Part shown: one piece after another, positions 12,485 to 24,897 of the stretch
How positions within the stretch are numbered: the stretch's first letter is position 1
How the letters are laid out: every line of letters begins with the position of its first letter
Source of the DNA: Verpa conica
Lineage: Eukaryota; Ascomycota; Pezizomycetes; Pezizales; Morchellaceae
DNA: 64,000 nucleotides
Assembly: GCA_033030425.1 (NCBI GenBank)
Contig: JAUFSD010000001.1
Coordinates: 2,170,001 to 2,234,000, forward strand
Direction of reading: 5' to 3'
Position numbers and translations under genes: made by a program
The notes under the pieces: model-generated
Told to the model about the DNA's origin: nothing
Databases searched by the model: none
The model's input: only the letters and a program-made list of their open reading frames with translations

Positions 12485-12598
12485 ATGCTCCTTTATCAGA
12501 GAGGCTCTGCTGGCCCGTGCTTGCATATAGCCGCCAAGACTTCCGGAGCTCTACAGCAGAGCCTCAAGCTCCCTAGGGAACTCGAAATTTTTCTATAG
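12485..12598 (+). other. Upstream ORF in the DBP8 leader
   Basis: An ATG-initiated 37-codon ORF (MLLYQRGSAG...) ends in TAG 33 nt before the DBP8 start. If the DBP8 mRNA begins upstream of 12485 it would be a translated uORF able to limit DBP8 initiation. Transcript start is unknown, so this is inference. Confidence 0.3.
12501..12565. repeat. 11-bp perfect inverted repeat in the DBP8 leader
   Basis: GAGGCTCTGCT at 12501-12511 is exactly complementary to AGCAGAGCCTC at 12555-12565, with a 43-nt spacer. In RNA it could form a GC-rich stem just upstream of the DBP8 start. It overlaps the upstream ORF. Confidence 0.5.
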
Positions 12599-12631
12599 TG
12601 GAAAATACACCCCGCTAACAACTTCATAGCC

Positions 12632-14045
12632 ATGGAAAGTGCTAAAAAAAGCCCACCACCACAAGATTTTACATCGCTGGGTATCGACAGATGGCTCGTC
12701 GACTCCCTCGGTGCAATGGCTATCCGGAAGCCTACTCCCATCCAGGCTGCCTGTATCAAGCCTATACTTGAAGGTGCATACATTCATACCCATACTACTA
12801 TACCCATTTCTACAACTAATAATCTTCATAGGGAAGGACTGCATTGGTGGGTCTCGCACCGGCTCTGGTAAAACTATTGCCTTCGCTGCCCCAATCCTTC
12901 AAAAATGGTCTGAAGATCCATTTGGGATCTTCTCCCTCATCCTAACACCCACTCGCGAACTTGCCCTCCAAATCGCCGAGCAATTCACTGCTCTTGGCTC
13001 CTCACAAAGCCTGAAGATATGTCTTTTAATAGGTGGAACCGATATGCGCACACAGGCTATCACACTTGCGACACGACCCCATATTGTTATTGCGACCCCG
13101 GGGAGGCTGGCAGATCATATTCGTTCATCTGGGGAGGACACTATCTGTGGATTACGGAGAGTCAAGTTCGTTGTGCTAGATGAAGCGGATAGAATGCTTA
13201 GTGAGACATTCGCATCTGATCTAGAAGAATCCCTCAGTATTGTCCCTGCAAGTGGAGTAAATGGCCGTCAAACTCTCCTCTTCACGGCAACAGTAACGGA
13301 GGAAGTCCGTGCACTGAAGGAGATGGAAGCTCGTCAGGGTAGGCGGGAAGTCTTTATCTGTGAGGTTGATACAGAGAAACTAGCTATCCCGGCTACACTA
13401 TCCCAAAAATTCATGTTACTCGTCCCTTATACTCGTGAAGCATATCTTCACACCCTCCTCAGCACTCCAGGTAACGAGCATAAATCAGCGATAATATTCA
13501 CCAACCGCACGGCAACTGCAAATCTCCTCACTCATACTCTCAAGCTCCTTGGGCACCGCGTGACACCTCTCCATTCTGAACTCCCGCAGCGTGAGCGGAC
13601 CGACTCACTTGGTCGTTTCCGTGCCGAGGCTGCAAGAATCCTCGTTGCTACTGATGTGGCTTCTCGTGGGCTTGATATCCCTGTAGTGGAGCTTGTGATT
13701 AACTTTGATGTCCCACGAGATCCTGATGACTACATCCACAGAGTCGGACGTACAGCCCGTGCAGGAAAAAAGGGAGAGGCAATAACCTTTGTAACACAGT
13801 ATGATATAAAACTAGTAGAGGCAATTGAAGCACGTACAGGGAAGAAGATGGTGGAGTATGAGGATGAACCTGGTGTGTCCCTTGAGGGAAGAGTAGTGAG
13901 GGAGACGTTGCAGGAGGTATCTGAGAAGAAGAGGACGGCAAAGATGGATATCGAGGAGGGAAGGAACGAGAACGGGAAGAGGAAGAGGAGGTTGATGGAT
14001 AATGCAAATGGGATGGGGAGAAATAAGAGGAAGGCGGCAGTGTAG
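12632..14045 (+). CDS. DBP8: ATP-dependent DEAD-box RNA helicase Dbp8
   Basis: Nucleolar helicase of 40S subunit biogenesis (SSU processome). Exons 12632-12773 and 12832-14045 give 451 residues. The Q-motif region ([10 protein letters not shown]...PTPIQ) is followed by motif I SRTGSGKT (55-62), PTRELA, TPGR, DEAD at 164-167, motif III as FTAT rather than SAT, the C-lobe blocks [16 protein letters not shown], and HRVGRTAR, and a Lys/Arg-rich nuclear tail. [19 protein letters not shown] and [11 protein letters not shown] match the Dbp8 subfamily rather than other DEAD-box proteins. The single 58-bp intron (GTGCAT donor, CATAG acceptor) sits inside the sequence preceding motif I. The start at 12632 fits the family N-terminus. 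The FTAT variant also occurs in orthologues as far as I know. Confidence 0.95.
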
Positions 14046-15731
14046 CCAGTATCCTAGTGTAGAGGGATGTGATTATCTTGTATGATAATTTCTTGTTTGA
14101 TGCTGGTATTTAAAAGTTAGCTTTATGCCTTAGTTTAGTGATTAAATACCCTGGAGCCTTTAATTGGACGCTCGCAAACACGATCCAAGATGTTGTTGGT
14201 CCCCAATAACCAAACTACCGTTAAAAAATGATACAAAGCGCCCCACCAGGCCCAAAAAAACACCCAGCCTTTATTTTACTTAGCCGATATATAATTGTGC
14301 GCACAGGAACAGTTTTAGATAAGGCCACCACTTATACTCCAAGGTAGTATGTAGCAAAAGGATAAGGAGTTGGTTGGCTAAACTAATACAAGCTGGAGAG
14401 TTGGAAAGCAGTCATAATCTCTACTGGGATCTTCAATTGGATACTGCCATGTCCTATTGCTATTTATGGTGGTGTTACTACTTAGCCGCTTAATTACTCG
14501 GTGGACGTGGGCATGAGACTGTCGATTCACCTCTCATCACTCGCATTGTGCCGCGGACAAGTTGAGTTGATAAGTCGACGTAATGTGTCCTTGTCTCGGC
14601 AAAAATCCAAATTGACGGCATAATATAGAACTGATTGGACTAAGCTTCAGAAACGTGGTGTACCTGATGCTAAGCCACGTTAAGTCAGGCTAACGTGGCT
14701 GATTGAAGTTTTTAATGCCATCTCTTTAAATGGCCTGGCGGGGGTGATTTTATTTGCTTTTACTTCTGCTATCGATAAAGCCACTAGAACCCCACGATTC
14801 ACGTAAATTCTGACCTTTACATCCTCCAACGGTTTACCCTCGTTTCTTTATTTGTGTTTTTCTAAGAGGATCTAGGGGTACCGGTGATGTGAGCGAGCAA
14901 AAGGGCGGAAAGTCTCACACCTGCCCGACGGTCCTGGGTTTAAGTTAAACACTCCCAGTGCCTGGTTTTAGGAGCCCAGGTCTATGGTTGATCTTATGAC
15001 TCGATATCTACCTGCTGAGCATAGGCGAATGTAAGGGCCCTGTTACCTAGCCCAATTGCTGAGGATGAAAGAGCTGGATAGCCTTCAACATTTATATCTC
15101 TTATCCGTAAACCAGACCCATACGTGGTGATATTAGCTCTTGGCCCGGGTAGAGCAGCAACGGAAGGTACATCGTTTCGAAGTCTGCAGCTGACAGCGAG
15201 AGGTGTTTCCTTGACAACGTGTAGCCAGAATAGACTATTCTCTAGAAACAACAACACAGCAAGAAGATCAGCAAGATCAGGATTTAAGGTTTGATGTCAA
15301 GCAACTGGCTGATTGTACCACATGGCTGTGGTTTCGTTTCTAGAATTTCGTCAGCTGTAGCTTCTATTGGAGACGGCATGTATAGGGCGCAACCCTGCCA
15401 AAACAGGGCGTGGCAGGCGAACGCGGATGTATCCCTTTTAATTCTTTGCCACCTGCTCATCTCCCATCGCCCTTCCCTCGCCGCCTCCCTCTTTCTTCAT
15501 TCTTCCCTCTTTCCCTTCTAGCATTCCACTCTCCAGCCTTCTTTCCATCAACTCTTGTTGTCTGCTCCCACCCTTTGGCGTAGACCTTCTTTCTTTCCTC
15601 CATCTCTTCGTCTTCGTCTTATCATCTATACCCTATCTCCCTTTTCTCCTCATTTCTGCTTAAAGGAGCCTTCTGCTACCCCTTTGTGCAACGCAAACAA
15701 GAAGCTTAACAGATAAATTTGAAGTACTTTG
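14046..15731. other. Intergenic region and pyrimidine-rich leader of the RRM gene
   Basis: 14046-15400 has no supported gene; the minus ORF at 14994-15257 resembles no family. From about 15440 to 15690 the + strand is strongly C/T-rich (TTCCCTC, CTCCCTC blocks), the usual character of fungal promoters and leaders, directly upstream of the RNA-binding protein start at 15732. Confidence 0.5.
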
Positions 15732-16969
15732 ATGACGATGGACTACGAAAATGAAAGCCGTGGGTACGATGGTATGTATTTTCGTTCCAAATTTTTTTTA
15801 TAAAAAAAAATCGCGTCCCTATCTTGCTGTTACTCGTTTAAAATATTTTACTTTGTGTTTTTGTTTTTGCTTTTGCTTTTTATACGGACGCGTATAGCTA
15901 ACTCATCCCCATCAGATCGCGAGCAATATCAGCGTGATGAACGTTCTGTATCCCCTAGAGGCAGACGTGGAGATTCTGCACCTAGGAGGGACCGTGTCAG
16001 GAGCGCGTCTCCTGGGGGTAGGGGTGAACGGTAATTAACCTTTCCTCATTTACTTTTTATACATATCACTCATTCTAATTCATATTTACAGTTCTGTCCC
16101 TCCTGAGTCACGACCTGATGACCGTCGTGCTCTTGACACTGCATCGAACACCTCCGAACGTGGTGGTCACCGTGGCGGAAATGGTGGTTCGCCCGCTGAT
16201 GGCGCTACAAATACTGGAACAAACCTTTTCGTGACCGGAATTCATCCTCGTCTCACTGAAGATGATGTCACTCGTCTCTTCGCTAAGTATGGAGAGGTTG
16301 AAAAGTGTCAGATCATGCTTGACCCTCATAGCAAAGAATCCCGTGGATTCGGCTTTGTCAAGATGGCAACCCTCGAACAAGCCGATGGTGCTAAGGAAGG
16401 CTTGCAAGGTGAAGTCTTCGAGGGCAGAACCTTGAGTATTGAGAAGGCTAGAAGAAGCCGCCCTAGAACCCCAACCCCCGGGAAATACTTTGGACCGCCT
16501 AAGAGAGGTAAGCTTTTCCCACCTTGTAAATTTTGTATATGTAGTAACTAATGACATAGATGACTTCCGCCGCGGGCCACCCCCTCCGCGTTATGATGAT
16601 CGTGGTGGTCGTTATCCTCCTCGTGGTGGCCGTTATGATGAATATGATCGCGGCTACTCTTCACGTTATGATGATCGTGATGGCCGTGGTGGTGATCGCT
16701 ACTATCGTTCGCGTGAGCCCCGTGATGACTATCCTCCTCCCCGTGGTGTCGACCGGTACGCATCCAGCCGTGGTGATGACCGCTATACACGTGAGGACCG
16801 CCGCGCCCCTAGGGAACCCGGGTACGCCAGCTATGCTGAGCGTGAACCTGGTTACTCTCGTACCGCCGCTGCTGAACCACCTGTCCCGCCCGCTGGCAGC
16901 GAAAGTGGTAGAGGAGGCTATGGTGGGTATCGCGATGACCCCCGCGATGACCGCAGTTACAGGAGATAA
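15732..16969 (+). CDS. RRM-domain RNA-binding protein with RS-like N-terminus and RGG/YDDR-rich tail (Tra2-like)
   Basis: Probable splicing or mRNA-binding factor resembling Tra2/SR-type RNPs. Exons 15732-15771, 15916-16030, 16092-16507 and 16560-16969 give 326 residues. An Arg/Ser-rich start (RSVSPRGRR, RVRSASPGG) is followed by one RRM with RNP2 NLFVTGI and RNP1 SRGFGFVKM, then a PTPGKYFGPPKR linker and a long tail of repeated RYDDR, GGRYPPRGG and DDRYTR blocks typical of low-complexity RNA-binding tails. Intron 1 (144 bp) has two in-frame acceptors 18 nt apart: GTATAG ending at 15897 and CATCAG ending at 15915. The second has a CTAAC branch site 14 nt upstream and was chosen; using the first adds six residues. 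A His-rich ORF on the opposite strand of the tail is a shadow of the repeat. Confidence 0.9.
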
Positions 16970-19319
16970 TCCTATGCTATGTGATTAACGGAGTGTGCCC
17001 GTGAATGTGACAACAATTTCTCTTTTCGTTCGTTCGCCAAATTAATACGACGTGTACTGCTGTCTGTGTTCATGTTCTTTCCCCCTTGATAACTTGTTTG
17101 GTTCTTCATTCTATGCTGTATTTCTTAATTACCTTTTTTTCTTCGTTATCTCTTGTCATTGCTTGGTATTTTGTAGTGTTCTTGTTCTTGGTGGCTTAAA
17201 AATGTGGGAGCTGTTCATGAGGGAGGGGTTTTTAGCTTTCGGCACTCGACCGCACAGCTGGATCAATTCGACGCGATCTGTGTTTTGGGAACAACGAGGC
17301 GACTACCTGCACTGCGGCGGCCGTCTTCAAAAAAAAAAATTTCAATCTATCAATCAGCGCTCAGGTTCGGCGGTATCGGTCCACTCGAAAGAAAAAATCT
17401 CGTATCACAAAACTAAAACATAAAAACAAACATGATAGCCTTGTTGGGGGTTAGGCCGACTACTCAAATTAGGAGTTTTAGCCTACACCGGCAGGCAGCC
17501 GCCATTTCCTTATGCGTCATATCCAACCCGTCCCATATTCGTCTTCGCCGTATCCACTTTGGTCAACCTCGTGATTCAACATCTTATTACGCGTCGTTCT
17601 TTTGAACTCGTCCACAATAACTCAATCATATTCCCATCCGATAAAGAGTTGGTCCTGGTCAGGGAACTGTTATCTTTTGGAGCTAGCTATTACGAACCGG
17701 CACCTTGAGCGCTCTCTATAAATCTCAAGGAAATTTTCAGAAAATCCCCGTGTTTAGTCGAAGATTTAGTACAGATACGGCAAATTTTTTTTTAGCAACA
17801 GCAACGTTAGTGGTCCGGGTTTCAGTCAAATGGTCAACTCATTAGATAGCTCAGAATCTTCTCTCATGTCCCAGAGTCATCATCATCGCTTATCATCAAA
17901 AGGTACCCACTCTCGCAAAAACGAGAGTTGGGAACGCAACCCACGCATTGAATCAACCCCGTAGATAAAGAGCGCAGCAGCATGTTGCTCAATCAGTATT
18001 TTTTCAACAGGAACGTCTTGCTTTGTACACCCTTTCCGCAAATTCCGGCTGTTATCACTATGGCCGAAACAATAAAAGAAGGCGGCAAATATTCGATGTT
18101 GTTCGTTGTTCAAATCAATATATATATCATTCAGATGCAGGCCTTTAAAATCCTACCAACAAGAAAACCAAAACAAGGCCAAGGCATAAGCCGAAATAAC
18201 TAGATCTCTCCTCCATAAACACAAGACTTTGCGGATTTACAAACAATCGAGACTTTTACTTGGTTTCTTGATTTATACTATTAATCAGAAGGAATAAATA
18301 GGTTTACCTCGCTATAGATGAGCCCTTCGATATTTACCATGAAGCAGGCCAATCACACTTCCTACTTGTCTACTAGCAAATCACCTATCACTCAGGTGAG
18401 GTAGTCTTTGAATATTTTGAATATTCTGAATTGGTTTCTGGGGCTTGGGAACGTTGCAATTTGTTTTACACGCTTACCCTTACCTCTTGCTTACCAAAAA
18501 TTTAGATTATTTTTTCCTGAACTAGGGTCAGTAAATGAGAGTCTTGGACCCTTATCTCACAAATCCCATCATGTCATTAAAGTTGCTTACCGACTTGGTG
18601 GACAGTTTAAATCCAGCTTGTAATTAGGCAGGTAAATTAGGCGGTCATGTTTGTTTATTAAATATATTATTCATGTATCTTTAGTATTGTACCAATAGAA
18701 AATTCACCTATCCAATGACTCTAGGTGCTACATAAACCCACAAACCTATATCATATTTTACCTATAAGTAGTGATAGCACTAATATTTCTGGTGTCTCGC
18801 AATATTAAGACTAGAAACAATTCACGCTAGAGAGGTATAGTGCGTGTGCAGATATTTGTACGTATAGGTCAGTACTCAGTCCAATCAGAATATTAATCTA
18901 GGAGACCACATGCGGCCTGTTATGCTGCTCGTTCAACTATCACAGAAGTCCTACACCCTTGCAGTAAATCAATAGAGCCCTAAATAAAAAATTATCCGAA
19001 TGTACCGAAGGTCAAAAAAATATTTATTAGTAGGCAGAGGTTTATTAGTACGAAACTATAATATATTTTATAGAAATACTATGCCAGCTATATAATCACA
19101 GTGACAACTCATCTTGGGAGATGAGTGGGGGCATGATCTTAACCATCCGAGTGATCCTTTATGACTCACTATAGAATACCTAAAGACAAACGATATCGAG
19201 ATACTACTAGTACGGGTAAGATCAAAAGGAAGCTTCTGAGGATTTTAAAACCAACTAATACCTCGCACAAACTTAGTAGAACCTCACTAGTGAGCTATAT
19301 AATTACTATTCGTGATATC

Positions 19320-19359
19320 ACTTTGTTTGTTTTTTTTTGTTTTTTTTTGTTTTTTTTTC
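19320..19359. repeat. Tandem GTTTTTTTTT repeat
   Basis: Three consecutive units of G followed by eight to nine T (TTTG-TTTTTTTTT phase) in an AT-rich intergenic area. Simple sequence repeat; no function inferred. Confidence 0.7.
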
Positions 19360-20154
19360 CTCATATACTACATGAACCTTTCGGTTATGGTAGTCCTCCA
19401 CTTCCAGCCTAAAGCTCTAACATCAGAGGTGCTTGCAGGGCTTCACCCTAGAGGGTGTGGAGTACCCCAACCGGCTCAAGGCCAGCAAACACCACCAATC
19501 CGTGATATCACTTTAGAATGTACCAGAATTCATGATGTTCCTTTCCTTAGATATGTCAAGTGTTCGACGGACTCCATTCACTAATGGTACCTATTTTATT
19601 TATTTATGTAGGCACGATATCACCGAACTCATATGAAATGGCTTAATCTATTACATTCTACTCTAGAATGTTTTATATATATATATTTATGTATTGTGTT
19701 ATTGATGTACATTTTTTTCCACTTACTTTCTCGTCACTAAAGCAACCATACCAGCAAACTATATATCTACCTTAAACGCACCCCCGTTATAGATGTCGAT
19801 AACACCGTATACCCATATAGCCATCTATAGGAAACCTCATTTCCAGTGCAGAATCCATCATTGATTAGTTTCTGCCATTTACATTAATACTTCTACAGAT
19901 CCATATCCTATTCATACTACCTATGGGAGCTTTCTTATTTTTATAGACCGTATAGAGGTATAGTTTAGAGGTAAACCTGGGAAGGATGAGTATAAGGAAA
20001 CATTATTCCCGCCTTTATATAGATCCTGTGATTTCAGATGGGAAACGCAAAAGATTTACACTAGCTCCCGTGGTTGGCGGCGCACCTACTAAGAAAAAAT
20101 AATTCTGAATACCCCTGGAGCTAAGTCCACTAGGATGATATGCGATCATTATTA

Positions 20155-20640
20155 AACAAATACTCAATCTAATGAAGATAAATCTGATAAAAGGGAAATT
20201 GACACTAGGGTCATAGGAGAGGTCATAGATGAAGGCAAGATAGCTATAAATCTACCGGTAAAGAGATAAAACTACTTCTTAAGCTTCGCAAAGAGAACGA
20301 AAATAACAAACAGGTTTCTTTAAAGCTTTACAAGACCCTTGGAAGCATGAGGAAAATGAGTTCCGAGCGAAGATGCATGTTCAGTTTCCCTCTGAACATA
20401 GGGGTTATTAGTAATCTTTTCAGGCCAAAATTCACCTCCGGACAGTTGAAAATCTTGATAGAGATAAAGCCATTGCAGAAGAATTTAGTAAGCTTATCGG
20501 AAGATGTGTTTTAAAGGATTCGTTCAGGCTAAACTCAGGTCCTTAGGACTTCAAGGAAAAGGAGAAAGAATTGAAATTGGTGCTTATTGAGATAATTCTT
20601 CTACACTAGAAAAATTCGAGGCTGGAATTTCTTTTTATTT
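20155..20640 (+). pseudogene. Decayed coding relic, Lys/Glu-rich, family unknown
   Basis: Two stretches in different frames read like protein but are broken. The first (about 20160-20270) reads SNEDKSDKREIDTRVIG and continues to a TAA. The second (about 20330-20615) reads HEENEFRAKMHVQFPSEHRG, then TAG TAA, then FQAKIHLRTVENLDRDKAI onward, with another TAG near 20550. The stops and the frame change mean it cannot be translated as one protein. It may be the remains of a transposon or of a host gene; I do not recognise it. Confidence 0.35.
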
Positions 20641-21727
20641 TATTTTAAATAGAATTCTTATTAATTGGGATTTCTAAAATTATAATTATTGCCTAGAACT
20701 ATTATTATCGCTGTAGAGTATGAGATTATGGCTTCTAGCTAACTTTTAGTTTCCTAAATTAATTAATACTTGAGGTACCCCTGCGCTGCAGCCCATGCAG
20801 CGTTAATATTAAAAATGATTATAACCCCTAATATTATAGACTTCTGTTACTAAGCTAGCGCTCTAATTTCTCGCTTTCTACAGTTTTAATTAACTGTGAT
20901 ACATCTATTGAAATTTACTGTCGATACACTGGATAACGTATAAAAATTTATGAGGATTGGGTATAGCTTACAGCTATTCTCAGGGAGCCTCAGTTCCTAG
21001 GATTTTACAAAGGATTCCCGTGTATAAGATTACTGATATGTGACGTATATGTTTGCACGAGAATAAAAAAACATCACGAACAAACCGGGGTAGTGACTGA
21101 AGCCAATCTTTCTTTCTTTAGTATTACCGAAAGCGAAGTGAGCTCAAGACGATGCTTGCCAGAGCGATCCTCGATTAGGGCACCGTATGCCCTAAACAAA
21201 ACAGACCAGAAAAACCACTGGCCCCTTTACCCACACGTCTTAGCCCTTTACTTCTTCCAGAGCATTAACAAACAAATGACCCTACACATATCTGTCATCT
21301 TGTTGAAGCTGTATGTACAGACGCGCACGTTCCTCGACCTTCCCACAATCAATAAAGGGACTGAGTGTTAGTATATTATTATTATTACTGTAAAACTTAA
21401 ATTTCTTCCAGAATCTGGCCTATGCGCTGTCAAGCCCAAGGCTCAAAATGAAAGGGATGGATGATGGGCCGCATTCTTCAGCTACAAAAGTTAGCTGCTG
21501 CCAACAAACCTTCAAAGGATATGTGAAGGTGCAACATCTTAGAAATTCCTTGCATCTGAATTAACAAGGAATCTGTGGCTGAAGACCGTAGCATCAAACC
21601 AGGAAGCTGAAAATGGCCGTAGTCTAGCTAGAGTGCCTTTGCTTATAAGTATAGCAAGTCCGCGCTGCTCCTGTGCCTACAGGAATTGGGACTGGTGAAC
21701 GTCGAACATCCAAACCAAGTATAAAAC

Positions 21728-22627
21728 ATGGATACTGATAAAAATAAACCACTTTCCTCTCATGAAGCGGCACTAGAAGGTCAATACCACTCTACAGAAG
21801 CCGAGCCGGAGAAGGAACCCGTAGAGTCCTCAGTACCAAAGAAACACACCCGCAATAAACGCCCTGCCAGCGAAGCATTAGAGATAGAAGAAGCAGGAGA
21901 CCCCGACCAAAGCGCGAATGAGAAGTCGCGGTCAAAAAAAAGAACCCTCAGGCCTATGAAAGTGGTGACAGCTAAGAGTGGGAGTGCTATTGAGCCAGAA
22001 GGTAGGCAACTCTAACACTCCACCTTGTTAAAAATTAACCCACAAAGCAATCTATGCACCCAAAAAATAAACATCCAATAACTCCACAAAATCGCGCAGA
22101 CGCCTCTGATAATTTCGAGGATAAAGGGGTTGTCACTACCTCGACAAAGAGGAGGCGCAAGCCACCCAAAGCGCCCACTGGGCTAAAAGGCAACTGGGCG
22201 GAGGAGGAAGATAATCTCATTCTCCAACTCAAGAAAGAAGGCAAGAGCTGGCAAGATATCACCAATCTTGTGCGCGCGGCAGGTAGCCCAGAAACCGACA
22301 GGACATTGACCGCTGTACGGTTGCGTTACCAAAAGGTGTTGAAGGATCGTGATATAGAACTTACAACCAAAGAGGTACCCCTAATACTTCCATAAATACC
22401 CACTAAACACGGGTTTACTAATGCTTTGCGGGCCTGTGTAGTTAGACCTCCTTAAACAAGCCGAAACCGAAGTTTTAACAACAGACAAATACCGCTACAT
22501 CACCGAGAGGTACAAACAGCTATCAGGGAACGAACTTTCGAAAGGGGCGTGCCAAAAAATACTAGCCTTATCTAAGAAGGGTGGATCTAGTGTGCTGGAA
22601 GGTGGAGGTGAATCATCTAAGGAGTAG
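21728..22627 (+). CDS. Myb/SANT-like DNA-binding protein, fungal, function unknown
   Basis: Probable nuclear protein. Exons 21728-22001, 22100-22374 and 22442-22627 join in phase to 244 residues. The N-terminal half is acidic and Lys/Arg-rich (AEPEKEPVESS, KSRSKKRTLRP), with likely nuclear localisation signals. The centre has a basic KRRRKPPKAPTG stretch leading into a SANT/Myb-type helix set with conserved tryptophans (GNWAEEEDNLILQLKKEGKS, then W and RLRYQKVL). The third exon (LDLLKQAETEVLTTDKYRYI) continues a helical extension. For intron 1 the CGCAG acceptor at 22099 restores phase; an AAAG acceptor at 22047 would break it. No partner or target is indicated. Confidence 0.72.
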
Positions 22628-24897
22628 TTAAAGAATGGTACCCGGTATCTCCGTTGAAAAGTGTCACGCCATTATTTGCTATAAATCTAATAGTAGTGGG
22701 GGTGTGTCTGGAATACAATTATACGGTTAAAGTAGACACTTAATAATGAGATCGAAATCTAGTGGGGTGAAAATGAGCGATGCAAGAAGAATAATAGTGA
22801 AGTAATGTATGCATGCTTGCGGAAGTTATGCAAGCTTACAATATTGTATTAGCTCGCCCTAGGCCTTGTTCCCCACCGGTAGTTGATGACGCATATCACC
22901 CTGGGTACACAGAATATCTCTCGCCCTTGGGATGTGAATAATGCGGGCCGGACGTTTGCATCACAAACACCGTTGGTGGAAAGACAGGTGGGGCAGATAA
23001 GATAAATTCAGCTAAATGTGCCTCCACAATACTTACTGTGCATGGTTTCATGAGATGTGATATCATTTGATAGCTTGTAGACCTCCATCTGCCGTTAGCA
23101 AGCTAGATACCTAAACCCCAGACATCTCGGGTTCCTCTAACGGTGTATTTCACTCGATATTAGGCAGGCGATCAGTCCAATCGCTGGCATATAAATTTAT
23201 ACAGGGGTCTGTATTTTGACCTTTGACCCAGGTCATGAGGCCATTGAGCCAAGCAGTTTGTAAATCTTGTGTTATATGCTTGACACTGTACTAGTGACCT
23301 GAAATGTGGACTTACTTGATCACGATATAGGTAGATACTTTTTTAATACTGACCATTGCGTGGGACAGGGGACTCCTCGGAAACCGCCGGATACGCTCAT
23401 CCGCAACATAGAGTATCACTCGTGCAAGGCCAAGAAGATGTATTAGGTGCTTTAGTACTGTGTAACTTATAAAACGCCACTTTATATGACCCACTACACA
23501 TGGGTATTCCAAATACAATGTTCCATTTCTGACTATAGTCTCGATTTTTGTAGAAACCCTTACTAAAAGATGACGGTGAGATATCATGAATGCAAAGTTC
23601 AGACAAGATCTTCCACGGGACTGACGCCCCCAATCACCATAGTTAATAGTATCGCCCCCTCCGGCATCTCCTGAGTCAATGGGGTCTGAGCCTGGGTCCA
23701 AAACATTTATGGCAAGCCTGCTGGCACTTGTGGAGTTCAAACTAGTACATGATAGGCGTCAAATTTTAAATTGACAGAAATCCTGCGTCCTTTAGAGCCC
23801 TCCCACGTAATGATCACCTTAGAATACTGACCTATCCAATATTGACGTTTTTTTGTTGAATTTAGGAGAGGGCAAGGGGCTCTAAACCCCCCTTCGTATA
23901 TGAGACCCGTGGATCGTGTTAATGTGCGCCATTTTATGGAGCTAGGTATTGGTTATGAGATCCTAATGTTTGAGGCGTGCTTGTAGATGCTGTTCTCTCA
24001 GATCATCGATTTATTTGTGTGAGTGCACATAACATACGACTACAGCCTCGCACCCTGAGGTTTTTATTCTAGTGACTATTAAATACTGGCCCTCAGCTAG
24101 AAATTTATTCAGGTGGAATAATAATAACTTTTTACAACACTTTTCAGAGCTGAAGTTGTCGTCCTAATTCCATCCCTGGCCGTGGTAGCACAAGGATAAC
24201 TTCAGCCCTCGCATGGTTGTAAAGGTCGCCACCATTGACAGACTCAAGGCAGGCAAGAAGGAACCTAAAAATGCCTTTTACAATAATGATTTTTGATTCG
24301 CCTCGACTTATCGCGCTGGTATACTGGTTGGTCAACACCACACCCCTGTTTTTAGGTTCTTTATACCTGTCTCGAGTACACAGTTGTTACACCCGCGACA
24401 GTTCGGTTATCAAATCATCTGCGTTTCTGCTGCCGCACTCTTATTCTGTGGCGTCTGGGGATAAAAACGCAGGGCGAGATGGCTTTTCTACACACACACC
24501 ATCCTATTGGTCAATTAATTATTGACAGGAAGTTCCTATTGGGCCCCGATTCTAACAATGACAAAAAGAAGCGAAAGCTACTACTTCACGGTGGTAGTGT
24601 GATAGGAACCAATAGTATTCGAATTTGATTTTTTTGATGGAATTTTTTCCCTTCAAGCGTGACTAGTTCCAAATACAATTCTGGATAAATTAAACACTCC
24701 TAATCGACCTATTATGTCTATTTGGATACTTTAAAACCGCAATTCGCCGCAAAAACACCCGAACGAGACGCTCCATAAGCAAACTCTTTTTCTGTGATAA
24801 ATGGACATCTAAGGCCCAGAATTCTTTTCCAAAACTCCGCAAAGTACAAAATACCCTAAAACCTCCAAATTCCTATTTCCAGCATCACATCTAATAG
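22628..24897. other. Intergenic between convergent genes
   Basis: No gene supported. The ORFs at 23312-23740 (minus) and 24235-24525 (plus) lack family resemblance. There is an imperfect 12-bp inverted repeat (24149-24160 with 24195-24206). The rest is unstructured, moderately AT-rich sequence. Confidence 0.45.

Larger units (their letters stand above)
11969..12631. promoter_or_regulatory. Divergent promoter region of VTI1 and DBP8
   Basis: Bidirectional intergenic region of about 660 bp. The DBP8-proximal part contains a short upstream ORF (12485-12598) and a perfect 11-bp inverted repeat (12501-12511 with 12555-12565). An ORF at 12122-12382 on the minus strand has no family resemblance and probably reflects leader sequence. 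Confidence 0.5.
16970..21727. other. Gene-poor, AT-rich interval
   Basis: No intact gene recognised over 4.7 kb. 16970-17420 is the 3' flank of the RRM gene. A 57-codon ORF begins at 17432 (MIALLGVRPTTQIRSFSLH) and has a basic, presequence-like N-terminus but no recognisable family. 18600-20100 is AT-rich and contains short palindromes (CTCACTAGTGAG at 19283; GTGATATCAC at about 19312 and 19502) and a three-unit T-run repeat. 20155-20640 is a decayed coding relic described separately. A 7-bp hairpin (CGCTGCA/TGCAGCG) is near 20780. Confidence 0.5.

Noticed and set aside
16548..16790. His/Asp-rich ORF on the minus strand
   Set aside because: Exact antisense shadow of the RGG/YDDR-coding repeat of the RRM protein.
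17432..17605. 57-codon ORF with presequence-like N-terminus
   Set aside because: No recognisable mature domain and no splice continuation; too short to claim.
24149..24206. Imperfect 12-bp inverted repeat
   Set aside because: One mismatch and 34-nt loop, no T tract or flanking duplication; could arise by chance.
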